The notes under the pieces: generated by a model | What the model was told of the DNA's origin: nothing | Databases searched by the model: none | The model's input: the letters and a program-made list of their open reading frames with translations, nothing else | Source of the DNA: Dyella sp. EPa41 | GTDB taxonomy: Bacteria > Pseudomonadota > Gammaproteobacteria > Xanthomonadales > Rhodanobacteraceae | Reading direction: 5' to 3' | Assembly (NCBI RefSeq): GCF_016586165.1 | Contig: NZ_BCPR01000007.1 | Span: 1 to 64,000, forward strand | DNA length: 64,000 nucleotides | Made by a program: the position numbers and the translations under genes | Shown: in pieces, positions 35,296 through 47,339 of the stretch | Position numbering within the stretch: the stretch's first letter is position 1 | Layout: each line of letters opens with the position of its first letter

Positions 35296-35917
35296 TCATC
35301 GTCCGGGAATAGCCGGCCGGTCCGGGTTGTAGGAGGGATCGAGGTTCGCTACCAGGTCAGCGACGACGGCGCGTACATACGGCGCGCCATTCGTCTGTGG
35401 CTTCACATGGATCGTCTCATGGGAGGGCACCTGCTCGACGAGCCTTCCCGTCGAGGCGTCGAAAATGCGGATGTGCCTTGTAGCCAATGCGGGCTGACCT
35501 GGAGTTCGACGCAACGGAAACGGCACCTGCGCCGTCGAACATGGCGCCGAAGCTGGGCGTCACTTCGGGGTTGAAGTAAATGGCCATCACATAAGGCTTG
35601 GCCTCGGACCGCCCGGAAAGCCGCCGCGCCTCCAGCTGGTCCTCCGTAAACAACGCGTCCTTCGTGCTGACGGAACCGAGAACGATGTTTCGGTCGCTGG
35701 CCCAATCGGCAAACGCATACTTCGTCCTCAGGCAGATGCCCTCTGAGAGATCGTCCGAGGACTCGCAGGCAACGTAGACGGTAAACCGTGCATGGTTGTC
35801 CTTGTCATAGAGTGACAACGATTGCAGCTTGTCCTGATCCAGGACGGTCGGCTTCCCGGCGCACGCCGAAAGCACAACGCCGGCGAAAAGGAACAACACT
35901 CGAGGAGCGAGAGACAT
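35296..35917 (-). pseudogene. Lipoprotein gene with probable frameshift
   Basis: From the ATG at 35917, preceded by GGAG eight bases upstream, the frame encodes a lipoprotein (lipobox LSAC, Cys19) of about 166 residues ending at 35417. Near 35475 it reads GYKAHPHFRR, where an adjacent frame continues IRIFDASTGRLVEQVPSHET and on to a stop at 35296. Joining them as GYKAH-IRIFDASTG would give one coherent protein of about 205 residues. The sequence AAGGCACATCC suggests loss of two bases in a CACACA run. A sequencing error is possible. I recognise no family for the protein. Confidence 0.6.
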
Positions 35918-36114
35918 CGCGGACACTCCATCCTATGAGAGAAATCCACCGGCCAGAAAAACCCGGCCAACCTTGCTGACGTAAATCGACGACGATGCGG
36001 ATGCGCCTTGCCGAGGGAGCTCGATTGCGAGCCGGCGCGGGCGACACCAGCTTGGAGGATCTTCATCCGCTTGGGAAGCCTCGGCCCAAGGGCCAGGCAG
36101 GACTCGGTCAAGTC

Positions 36115-37455
36115 CTATTTCCCGATGCAGAACGAACTGAAGATGGCCCCGAGCAGATCGTCGCTCGAGTAGGTACCGGTGATTTCGCCCAGGGCGTGCT
36201 GGGCCTGGCGCAGCTCCTCGGCGGCAAGCTCGCCGGCCTGGGTCACGCGCAGGACTTCGTCGGCGCGGTCGAGGCGGTATTCCACCTGTTCCAGCGCCAG
36301 CACGTGGCGCCGGCGGGCGCTGAAGGCGCCTTCGCCGCTGCCGGCGCCGGCCAGTTGCTTGAGGTGGTCGCGCAGGGCATCGAGGCCTTCGCCGGTTTTG
36401 GCCGAGGCCCGGACCCAGACCGCTTCGTCGCGTTCTTCGTAGCCCGCGCCCGTATGGTCGATGTCGATCTTGTTGACCAGCACCAGGCGTTCGACGCTGG
36501 AAGGCAGATCCGCCAGCAGCGAGAGATCATGCTCGGCATGCTGCGCATCCGTGACCAGCAACGCGACATCGGCGCGTGCAAGTTCACCGTGCGCGCGGCG
36601 CACGCCTTCCTGTTCCACCGGATCGTCGGTTTCGCGCAGGCCCGCGGTATCGGCGAGTTCCAGTGCGATGCCGTCGAGGCTGAGATGCTCGCGCAGCACG
36701 TCGCGCGTGGTTCCCGCGATGTCGGTGACGATGGCGCGATCGCTGCCGGACAGCGCATTGAGCAGGCTGGACTTGCCCGCGTTTGGACGTCCAATGATCG
36801 CCACGCGCAAACCGTCATTGAGCCGCACACCCCGCTGCGCTTCGCGCAGCAGCTCAGCCGATTGCGCCCGCAGGGCGTCGAGCTTCCGCATGATCGCCGG
36901 ATCGGCGAGGAAGTCGATCTCCTCCTCGGGAAAATCGATGGCCGCTTCGATATGCACGCGCAATCCGATCAGCGACTGCAGGAGATCATGCACCTTGTGC
37001 GAGAACACGCCTTCCATCGAACGCAAGGCCGCTCGCGCGCCAGCCTGCGAACGCGCGGCGATCAGGTCGGCGACCGCTTCGGCCTGCGCAAGATCAAGCT
37101 TGCCGTTCAAGAACGCGCGCTCGGTGAACTCGCCCGGCCGTGCGAGGCGCGCGCCCATGGCGCACACGCGGCGCAGCAAAGCATCGAGCAGCACCGGGCT
37201 GCCATGCCCCTGCAGTTCCAGCACATGTTCGCCGGTGTACGAAGCTGGCGCGGGGAAGTAGAGCAGCAGCCCCCGATCGATCAGCTCGCCATCGCGATCG
37301 CGAAACGCCGTGAAGTGTGCGCGGCGAGGATCGGGGTCGCGACCGAGCAACTCCGCCGCCATGCGTGGCACCGCAGGACCGGAAACACGAAGCACGCCGA
37401 CACCGGCGGCGCCGGGTGCGCTGGCAATGGCGGCAATGGTGTCGGTGGAGGTCAT
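36115..37455 (-). CDS. mnmE: tRNA modification GTPase MnmE
   Basis: MnmE works with MnmG to make the 5-carboxymethylaminomethyl modification at U34 of certain tRNAs. The 446-residue protein has the N-terminal formyl-THF-binding domain (MTSTDTIAAIASAPGAAGVG), a helical domain, an inserted GTPase with G1 GRPNAGKSSL, G3 DTAGLRETDD and G4 NKID, and the invariant C-terminal FCIGK cysteine motif. The start at 37455 matches family N-termini; the frame is open 41 codons further upstream through repeat-like sequence. mnmG is not adjacent. It belongs to the rpmH-rnpA-yidC-mnmE order, but is separated from yidC by a repeat block of about 670 nt. Confidence 0.96.
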   Translation of the reverse strand: MTSTDTIAAIASAPGAAGVGVLRVSGPAVPRMAAELLGRDPDPRRAHFTAFRDRDGELIDRGLLLYFPAPASYTGEHVLELQGHGSPVLLDALLRRVCAMGARLARPGEFTERAFLNGKLDLAQAEAVADLIAARSQAGARAALRSMEGVFSHKVHDLLQSLIGLRVHIEAAIDFPEEEIDFLADPAIMRKLDALRAQSAELLREAQRGVRLNDGLRVAIIGRPNAGKSSLLNALSGSDRAIVTDIAGTTRDVLREHLSLDGIALELADTAGLRETDDPVEQEGVRRAHGELARADVALLVTDAQHAEHDLSLLADLPSSVERLVLVNKIDIDHTGAGYEERDEAVWVRASAKTGEGLDALRDHLKQLAGAGSGEGAFSARRRHVLALEQVEYRLDRADEVLRVTQAGELAAEELRQAQHALGEITGTYSSDDLLGAIFSSFCIGK

Positions 37456-37522
37456 GGGTGGAATTATGCAGGCAGCCTGCATCGCGTGGTCAGCCCTCCA
37501 TGAATGAAGGACCGCGGCAAGC

Positions 37523-37547
37523 TGTCGTGCACTGGGTGCGCTCCCAC
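37523..37547 (+). repeat. Single REP half-site (variant)
   Basis: GCTGTCGTGCACTGGGTGCG CTCCC is a REP unit with one core change (GTGC for GCGC). It lies directly upstream of composite repeat copy B, outside the mnmE coding region. Confidence 0.6.
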
Positions 37548-37572
37548 GGAGATGAGCAGCGTTGTCGCGAGC

Positions 37573-38034
37573 ACCCACCCCTCACCCCAGCCCTCTCCTC
37601 GCTCCTCAACGCCGCGACCATCCATGGCCGCTCCCCGCGTGCCCCGGAGGGGAGAGGGAGAAAAACGGCGGTGCGGCGCGAATAGATTCCCTCACGGCTC
37701 AACGACGTTGCCTTGAGTCCTCTTCGCATCGACGCGTTGCGGTGTAGCCGCTCCGTTCGAGGTAGCAACGAGCCCGTCCCGGCTGGCTTCAGTGGACCGA
37801 CGCTTCTATCCCACGTACTGCCATGAGCCCTGGCTTTGAAGGCCATTTTCTTTGGGTTACTTTTCTTTTGGGCCAGCAAAAGAAAAGTGACTCGGCGGCC
37901 GGCAGGACGTCGAAACGCCCGCTGCGTAAGCGGCACTCTTGCGGAAGCGGGGCTACCGGAGGCGATAACCCGCTCTCAAGAGGAAAACCATGCAGCCCAT
38001 CGCGAAAGGCTGTCGCGCACAGGGTGCGCTCCTA
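37573..38034 (+). repeat. Composite intergenic repeat, copy B
   Basis: About 460 nt closely matching 20487-20925, with the same order of blocks, the A/T hairpin at 37856-37891 (arms GTTACTTTTCTTTT and AAAAGAAAAGTGAC, 14-bp stem with one G-U pair) and a terminal REP half-site at 38012-38034. The two copies differ by scattered substitutions and small indels between blocks, so they are not a very recent duplication. Both lie in plus orientation in gene-free gaps. Non-coding function is unknown. Confidence 0.8.
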
Positions 38035-38073
38035 CAAAGGGGGAGGATGACTGTTTGCAGTCATACCTCGACG

Positions 38074-38106
38074 AAAAAAAAAAGGCCGCATCAGCGGCCT
38101 TTTTTT
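38074..38106 (-). terminator. Bidirectional-type terminator after yidC
   Basis: The stem AAAAAAGGCCGC / GCGGCCTTTTTT with an ATCA loop has T-runs on both strands. It sits 19 nt beyond the yidC stop codon and ends the rpmH-rnpA-yidC transcript. Confidence 0.85.
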
Positions 38107-38124
38107 CCGAACGCTGGCAGCCGA

Positions 38125-39828
38125 TCAGGCCTCCTTGGCCTTCTCGTCCGCGCGCTCCACGCTGCGCGTGATCAACCACTGCTGCGCCAGGCTGGTGATG
38201 CCGTTGACCACCCAATACAGCACCAGACCCGCCGGGAAGAACAGGAACATGAAGCCGAACACCACCGGCATCACCTTCATCATCTTCTGCTGGGCCGGGT
38301 CCATGCCCGCGGCCGACGGCGACAGCCACTGCGTTGCCAGCATCACCAGGATGTAGATCACCGGCAGCACGAAGAACGGATCGGGCGCGGAAAGATCGTG
38401 GATCCAGCCGAAGAACGGCGAGTGACGAAGCTCCACGCTCTCCATCAGCACGCGGTACAGGCCGAAGAACACCGGCATCGTGATGAGCACCGGCAGGCAA
38501 CCCGACATCGGGTTCACCTTCTCCTTCTTGTACAGCTCCATCATGGCCTGCTGCATCTTCATCTTGTCGTCGCCGTAACGCTCCTTGAGAGCGGTCACGC
38601 GCGGCTGCAGCTTGCGCATCTTGGCGCCGGAACGGAACTGCGCGGCGGTCAGCTTCCACAGCGCGGCCTTCAGCAGCAGCACCAGCAGGATGATGGCCAC
38701 GCCCCAGTTGCCGCTGATCGCGTGCAGCTGCGACAGCAGCCAGTGCAGCGGCTGCGCCACGACGGTCAGCCAGCCATAGTTGGTGGTGAGGTCGAGCCCC
38801 GGCGCCACGGTGTCCAGGGTACCCTGCAGCTTCGGACCCACGTAGAGGCGCGAGGCGGTGGCCACGCTCTGGCCCGGCGCCACGCTCAACGACGGACCCA
38901 CCGCGCGGATCAGGTACACCGGCTGGGCGGTGTCCGCATTGATCACGCTGGTGCTGTAGCTGTTGGCGTCCTGCGCCGCCGGAATCCAGGCGACGAAGAA
39001 GTAGTGCTGCAGCATCGAGGCCCAGCCGCCGGTGATCGCATGGTTCACGGGCTTCTTCGCGAAGTCGGCGAAGGGCAGCGTGGACATCTTCTCTTCGGGG
39101 CTGTACCACGCCGCGCCATAGAAGCTGTGCGACGCCGGATCGCTGAAGTTCTGCCACCAGCTCTTCTGCTGCGCCGGCGCCACGCGCTGCAGCTGCTCGT
39201 ACGCATTGCCCTGCCATGCGGCGGAACCGCCGTTCTCGATCTTCTGGTCGAGGCTGACGACATAGCTGCCGCGCTTCAGCGCATAGGTCTTGGTGACCTT
39301 CAGGCCCGAGGCATCGGACCAGGTGAGGTCGACCTTGAGCTCGTCCTGGCCCTGCGCCAGCGCATAGCTGGCCTGCGCGGCCTGGAACACGGCGCGATGG
39401 TCGGGCGCGGTGCCCTGGTTGCTCACCAGGCCGCTCTGCGCGACGAAGTACTGCGAGCGCTCGTCATCGAGCAGGCGCACCGGCGCGGGGTCCGGATCCT
39501 TCTTCGTGCGCGGCACCGCCGGATAGTGGAGCAATTCCGAACGCACCACGGTGCCGCCGCGGGTGTCCACGGTGAGGCGCAGCACGTCGGTGCTGATGGT
39601 GATGAGTTGCGCGGACGCCTCGGTGGTGGTGCCCGGCACGGCCGCGGGGGAGGCGGACGTGCCTGCGGTTGCACCCGGTACGCTGCCATCGCTCGGCGTC
39701 GCGGCGGTGGACGACGGGGCGGCGGCGACGGCGGGCGGCTGCGGGCTGTAGTCCTTCTCCCAGGCCATGAACAGCAGATAGGCCACGGCCAGCAGGGCGA
39801 AGATGAGGAACGTGCGCGTTTGATTCAT
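38125..39828 (-). CDS. yidC: Membrane protein insertase YidC
   Basis: YidC inserts and folds inner-membrane proteins alone or with SecYEG. The 567-residue protein starts MNQTRTFLIFALLAVAYLLF (first transmembrane helix). It has the large periplasmic beta-domain of Gram-negative YidC (about 60-340; LDQKIENGGSAAWQGNAYEQL), then the five-helix insertase core with LHAISGNWGVAIILLVLLLK, a C1 hairpin MRKLQPRVTALKERYGDD and the NPMSGCLPVLITMPVFFGLY motif. It lies 58 nt after rnpA on the same strand. The small yidD gene often found between rnpA and yidC is absent from this gap. Confidence 0.97.
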   Translation of the reverse strand: MNQTRTFLIFALLAVAYLLFMAWEKDYSPQPPAVAAAPSSTAATPSDGSVPGATAGTSASPAAVPGTTTEASAQLITISTDVLRLTVDTRGGTVVRSELLHYPAVPRTKKDPDPAPVRLLDDERSQYFVAQSGLVSNQGTAPDHRAVFQAAQASYALAQGQDELKVDLTWSDASGLKVTKTYALKRGSYVVSLDQKIENGGSAAWQGNAYEQLQRVAPAQQKSWWQNFSDPASHSFYGAAWYSPEEKMSTLPFADFAKKPVNHAITGGWASMLQHYFFVAWIPAAQDANSYSTSVINADTAQPVYLIRAVGPSLSVAPGQSVATASRLYVGPKLQGTLDTVAPGLDLTTNYGWLTVVAQPLHWLLSQLHAISGNWGVAIILLVLLLKAALWKLTAAQFRSGAKMRKLQPRVTALKERYGDDKMKMQQAMMELYKKEKVNPMSGCLPVLITMPVFFGLYRVLMESVELRHSPFFGWIHDLSAPDPFFVLPVIYILVMLATQWLSPSAAGMDPAQQKMMKVMPVVFGFMFLFFPAGLVLYWVVNGITSLAQQWLITRSVERADEKAKEA

Positions 39829-39886
39829 CGCGGAGCAGATCCGGTGCATGCCGCGACAACGGGCCGCGGAAGAGGGTGGATAAAGG

Positions 39887-40285
39887 TCAACGCACGATTG
39901 TGCCGGCCGCATCGCCCGGCTTCAATGTGGCCTCGAGCCTCACGGAGCGCAGCTTCTTCCAGAGCAGTTGCAATTCGTCGAGCAGCTCCGGGCCCGGCAG
40001 GCTCACGGCCTGCTCGCGCGCCATCACCATGAGGTCGATGGGCGGAAGCTCAAGGCGGTGGCGCCGGAACGATTCGCGCACCAGGCGCTTGATGCGGTTG
40101 CGATCGACCGCGCGCTTGGACACGCGCTTGGAAATGGCCAGGCCCAGGCGCGGGTGGTCCAGATCGTTCGGACGATAGCGCACAGAAAAACAGCGGCCGC
40201 CGAAGCGGCCGCTGGCATGACGCAGAGCAGCGAAATCACCGGCGCGGCGAAGCCGCGCCTCGCGCGGCAGGCCGGCGGCACGCAT
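39887..40285 (-). CDS. rnpA: Ribonuclease P protein component
   Basis: RnpA is the protein cofactor of the RNase P ribozyme that matures tRNA 5' ends. The 132-residue basic protein has the conserved RNR box in AVDRNRIKRLVRESFR and the surrounding GLAISKRVSKRAVDRNR. The start at 40285 (MRAAGLPREARL) lies 14 nt after the rpmH stop codon. A longer open frame continues upstream through rpmH and is not coding. Residues 5-20 include the leader-binding region seen in other RnpA proteins. Confidence 0.94.
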   Translation of the reverse strand: MRAAGLPREARLRRAGDFAALRHASGRFGGRCFSVRYRPNDLDHPRLGLAISKRVSKRAVDRNRIKRLVRESFRRHRLELPPIDLMVMAREQAVSLPGPELLDELQLLWKKLRSVRLEATLKPGDAAGTIVR

Positions 40286-40299
40286 GGTGAGCGCGCCGC

Positions 40300-40437
40300 T
40301 TACGGGATCAGGCGCTTGCGGCCCTTGGCGCGACGTGCGTTCAGGACCTTGCGGCCATCGGCGGTCGCCATGCGGGCGCGGAAGCCGTGGGTACGGGCGC
40401 GCTTGAGCTTGCTGGGTTGGAAGGTACGCTTCGACAT
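40300..40437 (-). CDS. rpmH: 50S ribosomal protein L34
   Basis: A 45-residue very basic protein that reads [20 protein letters not shown] at the start and ends [10 protein letters not shown], which identifies L34. It begins the rpmH-rnpA-yidC series and diverges from dnaA, the classical arrangement at many bacterial origins. A near-consensus promoter lies 38 nt upstream (40475-40504). Confidence 0.96.
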   Translation of the reverse strand: MSKRTFQPSKLKRARTHGFRARMATADGRKVLNARRAKGRKRLIP

Positions 40438-40474
40438 GGCTCTGTCCGAAGTTAAAGTGATAAAAAGGTTGGAA

Positions 40475-40504
40475 ATTATGCGGGCTTGCGACGGGCGCTG
40501 TCAA
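40475..40504 (-). promoter_or_regulatory. Sigma-70-type promoter of rpmH
   Basis: On the minus strand TTGACA (40499-40504) and CATAAT (40475-40480) are separated by 18 bp. The -10 element ends 38 nt before the rpmH start codon, leaving room for a short leader. Confidence 0.75.
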
Positions 40505-40544
40505 ATCCCTGCTCAAAAGGGTTGACAGGGGCCTGTTCGCTTCC

Positions 40545-40565
40545 TGTGGATATCCATGTGGATAT
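40545..40565 (+). promoter_or_regulatory. Tandem DnaA-box-like direct repeat upstream of dnaA
   Basis: The 12-mer TGTGGATATCCA occurs at 40545-40556 and, overlapping phase, TGTGGATAT again at 40557-40565. Each contains the reverse of ATATCCACA, one base from the DnaA consensus TTATCCACA. The pair lies about 85-105 nt before the dnaA start and could serve autoregulation. A TTGACA at 40522-40527 may be part of the dnaA promoter. Confidence 0.65.
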
Positions 40566-40650
40566 CCATGCCATGACGGAGGGTTCGTGCTGCTAGACTT
40601 GCCGGTCCACCCCGCGCGAAAGCGCTCCTTCCAGTGGTTGAAAAGTATCC

Positions 40651-42006
40651 ATGAGTGACCTGTGGCGGCGCTGTCTCGAGCGTCTCGAGGGCGAATTGAA
40701 CGCCGAAGACCTGCACACCTGGCTGATGCCGCTGCAGGCACGCGACGACACCCATGGCCTTCAGCTGTTTGCTCCCAACCCGTACACCCTGGATACGGTG
40801 CGCGACCGCTACCTGGCACGCATCGAGACGGTGATCAGCCAGCTGACCGGCCATGAGCTGACCGTGAGGCTGGAGGTGGGCTCCAGCTCGCCCCGGGCCA
40901 CCGCCAGCGGCAAGGCGGCCACCGCCCAGCCCAAGGCCGCGCCGGCGCCCGCCCCGGTGGTGGCCGAACCGGTCGCGCCCAGCTTTACCCACAACCTGGA
41001 CCCCCACTACACCTTCGAAACCTTCGTCGAGGGCAAGTCGAACCAGCTGGGCAAGGCCGCCGCGATGCAGGTGGCGATGAACCCGGGCCGCGCCTACAAC
41101 CCGCTGCTGCTGTACGGCGGCACCGGCCTGGGCAAGACGCACTTGATGCACGCCACCGGCAACCTGATGCGCGAGCGCAACCCGGATTTCAAGGTGCTGT
41201 ACCTGCGCTCGGAGCAGTTCGTGGGCTCGATGATCGAGGCGTTGCGCACCAAGAGCATGGATGAGTTCAAGCGCCGCTTCCGCTCGGTGGACGCGCTGCT
41301 GATCGACGACATCCAGTTCTTCGCCGGCAAGGACACCACGCAGGAGGAGTTCTTCCACACCTTCAATGCGCTGTTCGAATCCAAGCAGCAGATCATCCTC
41401 ACCTGCGACCGTTACCCGAAGGAAGTCGACAAGCTCGAACCACGCCTGAAGTCGCGCCTGGGCTGGGGCCTGTCGGTGGCCATCGAGCCGCCGGACTTCG
41501 AGACGCGCGCGGCCATCCTGCTGTCCAAGGCGCACGACAAGGGCGTCGCGGTGGGGGAGAACGTGGCGATGCTGCTGGCCAAGCGCATCCGCTCCAACGT
41601 GCGCGACCTCGAGGGCGCGTTGAACACGCTGGCGGCGCGCGCCAACTTCTACGGCAAGCCGATCACCATCGATTTCGCGGAAGAAACGCTGCGCGACCTG
41701 CTCGCCACGCACGCGCAGGCGGTGACGGTGCCGAACATCCAGAAGACGGTGGCCGACTATTACCAGGTGCGCCTGCAGGACCTGCTGTCCAAGCGCCGCG
41801 TGCGCTCGCTGGCACGCCCGCGGCAGATCGCGATGGCGCTGTCCAAGGAGTTGACCGAGCACAGCCTGCCGGAAATCGGCGAGGCGTTCGGCGGCCGTGA
41901 CCACACGACGGTGCTGCACGCCTGCCGCACCATCAAGAAGCTTTGCGAGACAGACACGCGGATGCGGCAGGATTGGGAACAATTGATCCGCATCCTTACC
42001 GGCTGA
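40651..42006 (+). CDS. dnaA: Chromosomal replication initiator DnaA
   Basis: DnaA-ATP binds DnaA boxes at oriC and melts the duplex for DnaB loading. The 451-residue protein has domain I ([20 protein letters not shown]), an Ala/Pro-rich domain II linker, a AAA+ domain with Walker [14 protein letters not shown] near residue 155 and Walker [14 protein letters not shown] near 216, and domain IV with the signature [15 protein letters not shown] near 415. oriC follows immediately. Genes dnaA-dnaN-recF-gyrB run in the classical order. Confidence 0.98.
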   Translation: MSDLWRRCLERLEGELNAEDLHTWLMPLQARDDTHGLQLFAPNPYTLDTVRDRYLARIETVISQLTGHELTVRLEVGSSSPRATASGKAATAQPKAAPAPAPVVAEPVAPSFTHNLDPHYTFETFVEGKSNQLGKAAAMQVAMNPGRAYNPLLLYGGTGLGKTHLMHATGNLMRERNPDFKVLYLRSEQFVGSMIEALRTKSMDEFKRRFRSVDALLIDDIQFFAGKDTTQEEFFHTFNALFESKQQIILTCDRYPKEVDKLEPRLKSRLGWGLSVAIEPPDFETRAAILLSKAHDKGVAVGENVAMLLAKRIRSNVRDLEGALNTLAARANFYGKPITIDFAEETLRDLLATHAQAVTVPNIQKTVADYYQVRLQDLLSKRRVRSLARPRQIAMALSKELTEHSLPEIGEAFGGRDHTTVLHACRTIKKLCETDTRMRQDWEQLIRILTG

Positions 42007-42256
42007 GAAGGCGGCGGTTGTGCACTAATGGCTTGAAAAGTGGCGTGGCAACCTGTGGATAATAGGTGGACGATTTGGCCAGCAAAGTTATCCACATCTG
42101 GCCCACAATCATCCAACGCTTTGGAACACAACCCGAGAATCACGCAATTATTTGATTCTCAAGGATTTTTACGGTTTTCAAAGTTATCCACGCCGCCTAC
42201 CACCACCACAGAACTTCTTTTAAAAACAGAAAAGCAGGTTTAGGGGAAGCGCATAC
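42007..42256 (+). other. oriC: Replication origin oriC (dnaA-dnaN intergenic region)
   Basis: Two perfect 9-mer DnaA boxes are present: TTATCCACA on the minus strand at 42054-42062 and on the plus strand at 42088-42096. A one-mismatch box TTATCCACG lies at 42184-42192. Between them, 42140-42183 is clearly A/T-rich for this GC-rich genome (CAATTATTTGATTCTC, GGATTTTTACGG) and is a candidate duplex-unwinding element. The dnaN promoter and start must overlap the right end. Location between dnaA and dnaN agrees with the origin in related bacteria. Confidence 0.85.
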
Positions 42257-43357
42257 ATGCAATTCAGCATTCAACGAGAAGCTCTGCTTAAGCCCTTGCA
42301 GCAGGTCGTCGGCGTCGTCGAACGCCGCCAGACCCTGCCGGTGCTCGCCAACCTGCTGGTGAAGGTCGCCGACGGCAAAGTGTCGATGACGGGCACCGAC
42401 CTGGAAGTCGAAATGGTCGCCACCACCGGGGCCGACAAGCTGGCGGACGGCGAGATCACCATTCCGGCGCGCAAGCTGTTCGACATCGTGCGCGCACTGC
42501 CCGATGGCGCCCAGATCGACCTGAAGCTCAATGGCGATCGCGTGGCGCTGAATGCAGGCCGCAGCCGTTTCACCTTGGCCACGCTGCCCGCCACCGAGTT
42601 CCCGACCATCGATGAGATCGAACTGGTCGAGCGCGTATCGCTGCCTGAAGAAGTCCTGCGCGACCTGATGGAGCGCACCGCGTTCGCGATGGCGAACCAG
42701 GACGTGCGCTACTACTTGAACGGCATGCTGCTGGACCTGCAGGAACACACGCTGCGCTGCGTCGCCACCGACGGTCACCGGCTGGCGCTCAAGGAAACCA
42801 AGCTGGACAGCAAGGTGGCCGCACGACGCCAGATCATCATTCCGCGCAAGGGCGTGAACGAGTTGATCGGTCTGTTCGAGACGGGCGATGGCCAGGTCGA
42901 GCTGGAATTTGGCCGAAATCACCTGCGCGTGCGCCGTGGCGACGTCGTGTTCACCTCCAAGCTGATCGACGGTCGTTTCCCGGATTACGAGGCGGTCATC
43001 CCGCTTGGTGCCGACAAGCATGCTTCGCTCGATCGCGAAGTCCTGCGTGGCGCGCTTCAGCGCGCGGCGATTCTGTCCAACGAGAAGTATCGCGGGGTGA
43101 AGCTGGAGCTTTCGCCGGGCAAGCTGCGCATCGTGGCGCACAATCCGGAGCAGGAAGAAGCCGTGGAAGAGGTCGAGGCGGAGACGGTGGTGTCCGATCT
43201 CGCCGTGGGCTTCAACGTGGGTTATCTGCTCGACGCGCTGGGCGCCCTGCGGGGTGAACGCGCTCGCCTGAACCTGCGCGACGCCCAGTCGAGCTGCCTG
43301 GTGCAGGAAGACGACAGCGATCAGGCGCGCCACGTGATCATGCCGCTGCGCCTCTGA
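42257..43357 (+). CDS. dnaN: DNA polymerase III beta subunit (sliding clamp)
   Basis: The 366-residue protein forms the ring-shaped processivity clamp. It begins MQFSIQREALLKPLQQVVGVVERRQT, here seen as the family N-terminus, with LPVLANLLVKV, LFDIVRALPDGAQI, NQDVRYYLNGMLL and the C-terminal hydrophobic pocket end HVIMPLRL. Length is the standard 366. It lies 94 nt upstream of recF on the same strand, and its 5' flank is oriC. Confidence 0.98.
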   Translation: MQFSIQREALLKPLQQVVGVVERRQTLPVLANLLVKVADGKVSMTGTDLEVEMVATTGADKLADGEITIPARKLFDIVRALPDGAQIDLKLNGDRVALNAGRSRFTLATLPATEFPTIDEIELVERVSLPEEVLRDLMERTAFAMANQDVRYYLNGMLLDLQEHTLRCVATDGHRLALKETKLDSKVAARRQIIIPRKGVNELIGLFETGDGQVELEFGRNHLRVRRGDVVFTSKLIDGRFPDYEAVIPLGADKHASLDREVLRGALQRAAILSNEKYRGVKLELSPGKLRIVAHNPEQEEAVEEVEAETVVSDLAVGFNVGYLLDALGALRGERARLNLRDAQSSCLVQEDDSDQARHVIMPLRL

Positions 43358-43451
43358 TGCTGGGCAAGCGTTTGCCGGAACAGGGCACGCTGCATGGGAA
43401 CGCCGGGGTCGTCGCAAGACGCTCCGGCGTTCTTGCTTCGAGGGCCCGGTA

Positions 43452-47025
<3,574 letters not shown>

Positions 47026-47034
47026 TCGACCGCG

Positions 47035-47090
47035 CCGGTGTTGGCAGCCGTCATGCGATGGCTGTCACACCGGTTTCCTTTTGCCGTTTT
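47035..47090 (+). terminator. Terminator after gyrB
   Basis: A long, slightly interrupted stem (CCGGTGTTGGCAGCC / GGCTGTCACACCGG) is followed by TTTCCTTTTGCCGTTTT. It begins 10 nt past the gyrB stop. The remaining 47091-47339 holds no gene; the promoter of the TPR-protein gene must be there, but no clear hexamers are visible. Confidence 0.75.
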
Positions 47091-47339
47091 GTATTAGCGC
47101 ATTAGCACGTTAACGTACGCCGCCATACGGACTAACCGACGGTTTTCCAGGGCAAAAAGTCACGGCTTACAGGGTCTGCCGGCTTGAAAATCAGAACCAG
47201 TCGCTACCGTATGGTTCAACTTATTGATTCTTAACAATCTTTGTTGTGGCATTGCGACTTGTTATCTGCCGCCGAGTCAGGTTACGCTCAGCGATCCCCC
47301 GCGTCGTTGGCGCGTGAAAACCTTACACCGAGGACTGCC

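Noticed and set aside
36780-36793. Copy of the TGGACGTCCAAACG motif
   Set aside because: It encodes the conserved GRPN of the MnmE GTPase, so coding constraint explains it.
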